Origin: Maribacter hydrothermalis
GTDB taxonomy: Bacteria > Bacteroidota > Bacteroidia > Flavobacteriales > Flavobacteriaceae
NCBI RefSeq assembly: GCF_001913155.1
Contig: NZ_CP018760.1
Location: 3,596,001 to 3,660,000, forward strand
Length of the DNA: 64,000 nucleotides
Direction: 5' to 3'
Each line of letters begins with the position of its first letter. Positions within the stretch are counted from its first letter, which is position 1. Positions 61,377-64,000 of this stretch are shown here, piece by piece. A model generated the notes under the pieces. The model was not told the DNA's origin. It worked only from the letters and a program-made list of their open reading frames with translations, and made no database searches. The position numbers and the translations under genes were made by a program.

Positions 61377-62110
61377 ATTCCCCTGAAATACATATAAAAC
61401 CATTAGGAATACATTCTATTCTAATAGAATGGCCAAAAGAAGTTAGCGAGCATATTCTCGAAACTATATTAAGTTTTGAATCTTTATTACGTACCGCAAT
61501 TTGTATTGAAAAAGAATGGGAAATGGTCCCTTCATATAATTCTCTGTTATTGATTAATAGAGGAATCACTATCGATTTTGATAAATTTTCAAAAGAAATT
61601 TATGCAGCCTATTTAGAATTAGGAGAGTTTAACAAACCAAATAGATACTTATGGCGATTGCCAGTTTCATATGATTTGGAATTTGGTTTGGATCTTGAAG
61701 ATGTAGCTAAGAGTCTTAATAAGACCATACCAGAAATTATTGCAATACATACAGGTGCTACATATACTGTTTATGGAATAGGTTTTTTGCCGGGCTTTAT
61801 GTATTTAGGAGGAATAGCAAAAGACTTAGAGTTACCAAGAAAAGCAACACCTAGACCAAAAGTAGTTAAAGGTGCCGTTGGTATTGCGGGTAAACAGGCA
61901 GGTATTTACCCACAAGAATCTCCTGGAGGTTGGAATATAATTGGAAATTGTTCTGTTCCTATTTTCGATGCAACAAAAGAAAATCCCTGTTTTGTAAATG
62001 TTGGTGATAAAATTGAGTTTTATTCCATATCTAAAGCGGAATATGATTTACATAAAATAGAAGCTGAAGTAGGTATTTATATACCTGAAAAAATAAAGAT
62101 AGATGCTTAA
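61373..62110 (+). CDS. pxpB: 5-oxoprolinase subunit B
   Basis: 245 aa, starting at GTG (61373) within the pxpA stop codon region. The family features are ICIEKEWEMVPSYNSLLLIN, IHTGATYTVYGIGFLPGFMY, PRKATPRPKVVKGAVGIAGK and GIYPQESPGGWNIIGNCSVP. This is the KipI type and forms the ATP-dependent enzyme with PxpA and PxpC. Its end overlaps pxpC by 8 nt. Confidence 0.95.
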   Translation: MNSPEIHIKPLGIHSILIEWPKEVSEHILETILSFESLLRTAICIEKEWEMVPSYNSLLLINRGITIDFDKFSKEIYAAYLELGEFNKPNRYLWRLPVSYDLEFGLDLEDVAKSLNKTIPEIIAIHTGATYTVYGIGFLPGFMYLGGIAKDLELPRKATPRPKVVKGAVGIAGKQAGIYPQESPGGWNIIGNCSVPIFDATKENPCFVNVGDKIEFYSISKAEYDLHKIEAEVGIYIPEKIKIDA

Positions 62111-62942
62111 AGTTTTAAAAGCAGGTTTTTACACCTCGGTTCAAGATTCGGGCAGGTTTTATTATAGGAATAAAGGAGTTCCTGTATCTGGTGTAATGGA
62201 TGAAATGTCGGTATTTAAAGTAAACTCTTTACTGGAAAACGAGGTATCTTCTGCTGTATTAGAAATAACAATGACAGGACCTACTCTTGTTTTTGAAGAG
62301 GAAACATATATGGCATTAGGTGGCGCTAAAATGTCTGCCACTTTAAATAATTTGCCCATACAAAATTATAAAGTTTATCAAATTCAAATTGGGGATATTC
62401 TATCATTTGGAAAATTAGAAAAAGGATACAGATCATATTTAGGAGTGAAAAATGGTTTTATCTCTGGTTCAGTATTAGGAAGCAGATCTTTCTATAAGCC
62501 AATTACTAGGGAAAATAGATTAAAGGATAATGATGTTGTTCCCTTTGCTTTTAATAATCTATTTGAACCAAAAATTTCTGAAATTAAAGTTGATTCTTTT
62601 TTAGATGAAAGTAAAATAGAAGTAAGTAAAGGGCCAGAATTCGATTTATTGAATGATAAACAACTAGAAGAGCTATTTTCTAAAACTTTTTCTGTAGCAC
62701 ATGAAAATAATAGAATGGCCTATCAAATTCAAGAATTAATTTCACCACATCAACTGTCTATGTTGACCTCGGCAACTTTACCGGGTACAGTGCAATTAAC
62801 ACCTGCTGGTAAACTAATTGTATTAATGAAAGACGGACAAACAACGGGTGGGTATCCTAGAGTTATGCAATTAACGGATAAGGCAATTTGTGTTCTTGCA
62901 CAAAAAAAAGGCGGAGATGTCATTAAATTCAAGTTGGTGTAA
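62103..62942 (+). CDS. pxpC: 5-oxoprolinase subunit C
   Basis: 279 aa, KipA/biotin-dependent-carboxyltransferase-like fold. The N-terminus VLKAGFYTSVQDSGRFYYRN and following GVPVSGVMDEM are typical; later blocks are TLVFEEETYMALGGAKMSAT, GYRSYLGVKNGFISGSVLGS, TLPGTVQLTPAGKLIVLMKD and GQTTGGYPRVMQLT. Slightly shorter than most homologues (about 300 aa). It is the last gene of the transporter-pxpABC operon. No clear terminator follows directly; the hairpin at 63091 lies 150 nt beyond. Confidence 0.94.
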   Translation: MLKVLKAGFYTSVQDSGRFYYRNKGVPVSGVMDEMSVFKVNSLLENEVSSAVLEITMTGPTLVFEEETYMALGGAKMSATLNNLPIQNYKVYQIQIGDILSFGKLEKGYRSYLGVKNGFISGSVLGSRSFYKPITRENRLKDNDVVPFAFNNLFEPKISEIKVDSFLDESKIEVSKGPEFDLLNDKQLEELFSKTFSVAHENNRMAYQIQELISPHQLSMLTSATLPGTVQLTPAGKLIVLMKDGQTTGGYPRVMQLTDKAICVLAQKKGGDVIKFKLV

Positions 62943-63010
62943 TATTATACTTTTTTCACCAATTTTGTTAAGCTGTAATTTATCTTCTAAATTTTTATTA
63001 TTATTGTAGT

Positions 63011-63067
63011 ATGAAATTATTAAATCTAAATATTGAATTAGTCATTATTATTCCTATTCGGGGATGA
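63011..63067 (+). CDS. Putative branched-chain amino-acid leader peptide
   Basis: An 18-codon frame starting at ATG 63011 and ending at TGA 63065-63067 encodes MKLLNLNIELVIIIPIRG. Ten of the 18 residues are Leu (4), Ile (5) or Val (1), with the run LVIII just before the end. It lies between pxpC and ilvD, 24 nt before a strong terminator hairpin. The composition and position are those of ilv/leu leader peptides, in which ribosome stalling senses charged tRNA. It shows no extended similarity beyond this. Confidence 0.75.
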   Translation: MKLLNLNIELVIIIPIRG

Positions 63068-63126
63068 TATAGCTTTTCATTATATAGAAAAACCTGTATC
63101 ATATTTAATTGATGCAGGTTTTTTTT
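63064..63126 (+). promoter_or_regulatory. Attenuator: terminator with competing antiterminator
   Basis: Terminator: AACCTGTATCA (63091-63101) pairs with TGATGCAGGTT (63110-63120), one G-U pair, 8-nt loop, followed by eight T (63119-63126). Alternative: ATGATATAG (63064-63072) pairs with CTGTATCAT (63094-63102), one G-U pair, using the left arm of the terminator. The two structures exclude each other, and the alternative arm overlaps the leader stop codon. Confidence 0.7.
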
Positions 63127-63279
63127 ATGGTTTAAGAATAATAACTCTGACTTTTGAAGTATTGAATATGGTATATAATAGTATTGTAATTATTTGATAT
63201 ATAGAGTTTTAGTTATTTTTTAGAGCAAATGAATTTGTTTTGTAAACTAATGTTAAAATATAATTTTTTTTTAATCTTT

Positions 63280-63287
63280 TATCTTTG
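63280..63287 (+). promoter_or_regulatory. -7 element downstream of the attenuator
   Basis: TATCTTTG is an exact TAnnTTTG match, 46 nt before the ilvD ATG. If used, it would bypass the attenuator; an upstream promoter before 63011 would be attenuated. A near-match CAATTTTG lies at about 62961-62968 upstream of the leader. Confidence 0.45.
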
Positions 63288-63333
63288 ATTTAATAGAATT
63301 AAGTAATCAAGATAAGCATACTAGAATTACATT

Positions 63334-64000
63334 ATGGAATTGAATAAACATAGTAAGAATGTAACCCAGGATCCCACGCAACCGGCAGCACAGGCCATGC
63401 TTTACGCCATTGGTTTAACCGAAGATGATTTAAAGAAACCATTAATTGGTATTGGCAGTACAGGTTATGAAGGTAACCCTTGTAATATGCACTTAAATGA
63501 TTTGGCGCAAGAGGTTAAAGTCGGGGTCAATGATAGCGGCTTAGTAGGTCTTGTTTTTAATACAATTGGTGTTAGTGATGGTATATCTATGGGAACATAC
63601 GGTATGCGTTATTCTTTGCCTTCTAGAGATATTATTGCAGATTCTATGGAAACTGTAGTGCAAGCAATGAATTATGATGGATTAGTTACTGTTGTAGGTT
63701 GTGATAAGAATATGCCTGGAGCACTTATGGCAATGATTCGTTTAAATAGACCATCGGTTTTGGTTTATGGTGGTACTATTGCATCGGGTTGTTTTAAGGA
63801 TAAAACCTTGGATATTGTTTCTGCTTTTGAGGCATGGGGAGAGAAAGTTGCAGGTACTATGAATGAAGAGGATTACAAAGGGGTAATTCAAAATGCATGT
63901 CCTGGCGCTGGTGCTTGTGGTGGTATGTATACTGCTAATACAATGGCATCTGCTATTGAAGCATTGGGTATGGCTATGCCTTATAATTCGTCTAACCCTG
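63334..64000 (+). CDS. ilvD: Dihydroxy-acid dehydratase (partial)
   Basis: 222 codons are visible before the window ends; the full enzyme is about 560 aa. It starts [20 protein letters not shown] and shows [20 protein letters not shown] (first Fe-S cysteine), [40 protein letters not shown] and [20 protein letters not shown] with cysteines of the cluster. It catalyses the third step of valine, isoleucine and leucine synthesis. Biosynthetic ilv genes probably follow outside the window, and the leader before it suggests attenuation. Confidence 0.97.
   Translation, partial: MELNKHSKNVTQDPTQPAAQAMLYAIGLTEDDLKKPLIGIGSTGYEGNPCNMHLNDLAQEVKVGVNDSGLVGLVFNTIGVSDGISMGTYGMRYSLPSRDIIADSMETVVQAMNYDGLVTVVGCDKNMPGALMAMIRLNRPSVLVYGGTIASGCFKDKTLDIVSAFEAWGEKVAGTMNEEDYKGVIQNACPGAGACGGMYTANTMASAIEALGMAMPYNSSNP

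Overview
The window looks like chromosome of a marine-type flavobacterium (Bacteroidota, Flavobacteriaceae); the genus cannot be fixed from sequence alone. The basis is a low GC content (about one third by eye), lipoproteins and signal peptides of Bacteroidetes type, an STN-type TonB receptor followed by DUF4249 lipoproteins, the LolA/LptF/FtsK gene order, Bacteroidetes -7 elements (TAnnTTTG) before several genes, and weak Shine-Dalgarno signals. No tRNA, rRNA or CRISPR array was seen.

Layout. 1-2790: end of a Crp/Fnr regulator, an overlapping DUF3037/HipA-like kinase pair, a small membrane protein and a lipoprotein. 2791-10800: accessory region, all on the minus strand up to the IS: an erythromycin-esterase/TraB-like secreted protein, a carboxypeptidase-regulatory-domain protein, a DUF5694 lipoprotein and an autoinhibited Fic protein. 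These are followed by three consecutive hairpin units of 109-123 bp, an IS1182-type insertion sequence and a repeat-rich non-coding stretch. 10803-18019: a secreted ankyrin protein, a DUF2271 protein with a flavinylation-like motif, a PepSY-flavodoxin-FNR fusion that could carry electrons across the inner membrane, then a metal P-type ATPase with a Fur-family regulator. 18412-24002: a deacylase-like protein, a DUF255 thioredoxin lipoprotein, a TauE/SafE permease and a DegT-type aminotransferase. 24006-32129 (minus): ftsK-lolA-lptF-ribB, dgkA-tpx and a peroxiredoxin-thioredoxin-DUF6952 set. 32347-37327: NhaC antiporter, methionine gamma-lyase-like enzyme divergent from an Lrp regulator (two identical Lrp-type boxes between them), lpdA. 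37395-45096: membrane acyltransferase-like protein, FMN reductase, tilS-dsbD, penicillin acylase. 45245-54237: an outer-membrane operon (secreted protein, STN/TonB receptor, three DUF4249 paralogues, MG2/plug-like protein). 54294-59224: YifB ATPase, a REP-bracketed orphan gene, a Tat-exported aminotransferase, a membrane protein and a possible DUF559-like nuclease. 59440-62942: an NRAMP-like transporter with pxpABC (5-oxoprolinase). 62943-64000: ilvD (truncated by the window) behind a leader with the features of a branched-chain amino-acid attenuator.

Most notable: the ilvD leader peptide/terminator/antiterminator; the hairpin-unit array next to the IS; the ankyrin-DUF2271-PepSY/flavodoxin/FNR redox module; a perfect 218-bp repeat between two DUF4249 genes that points to gene conversion; and the duplicated Lrp boxes. 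All functional statements rest on motif recognition by eye, without database searches.
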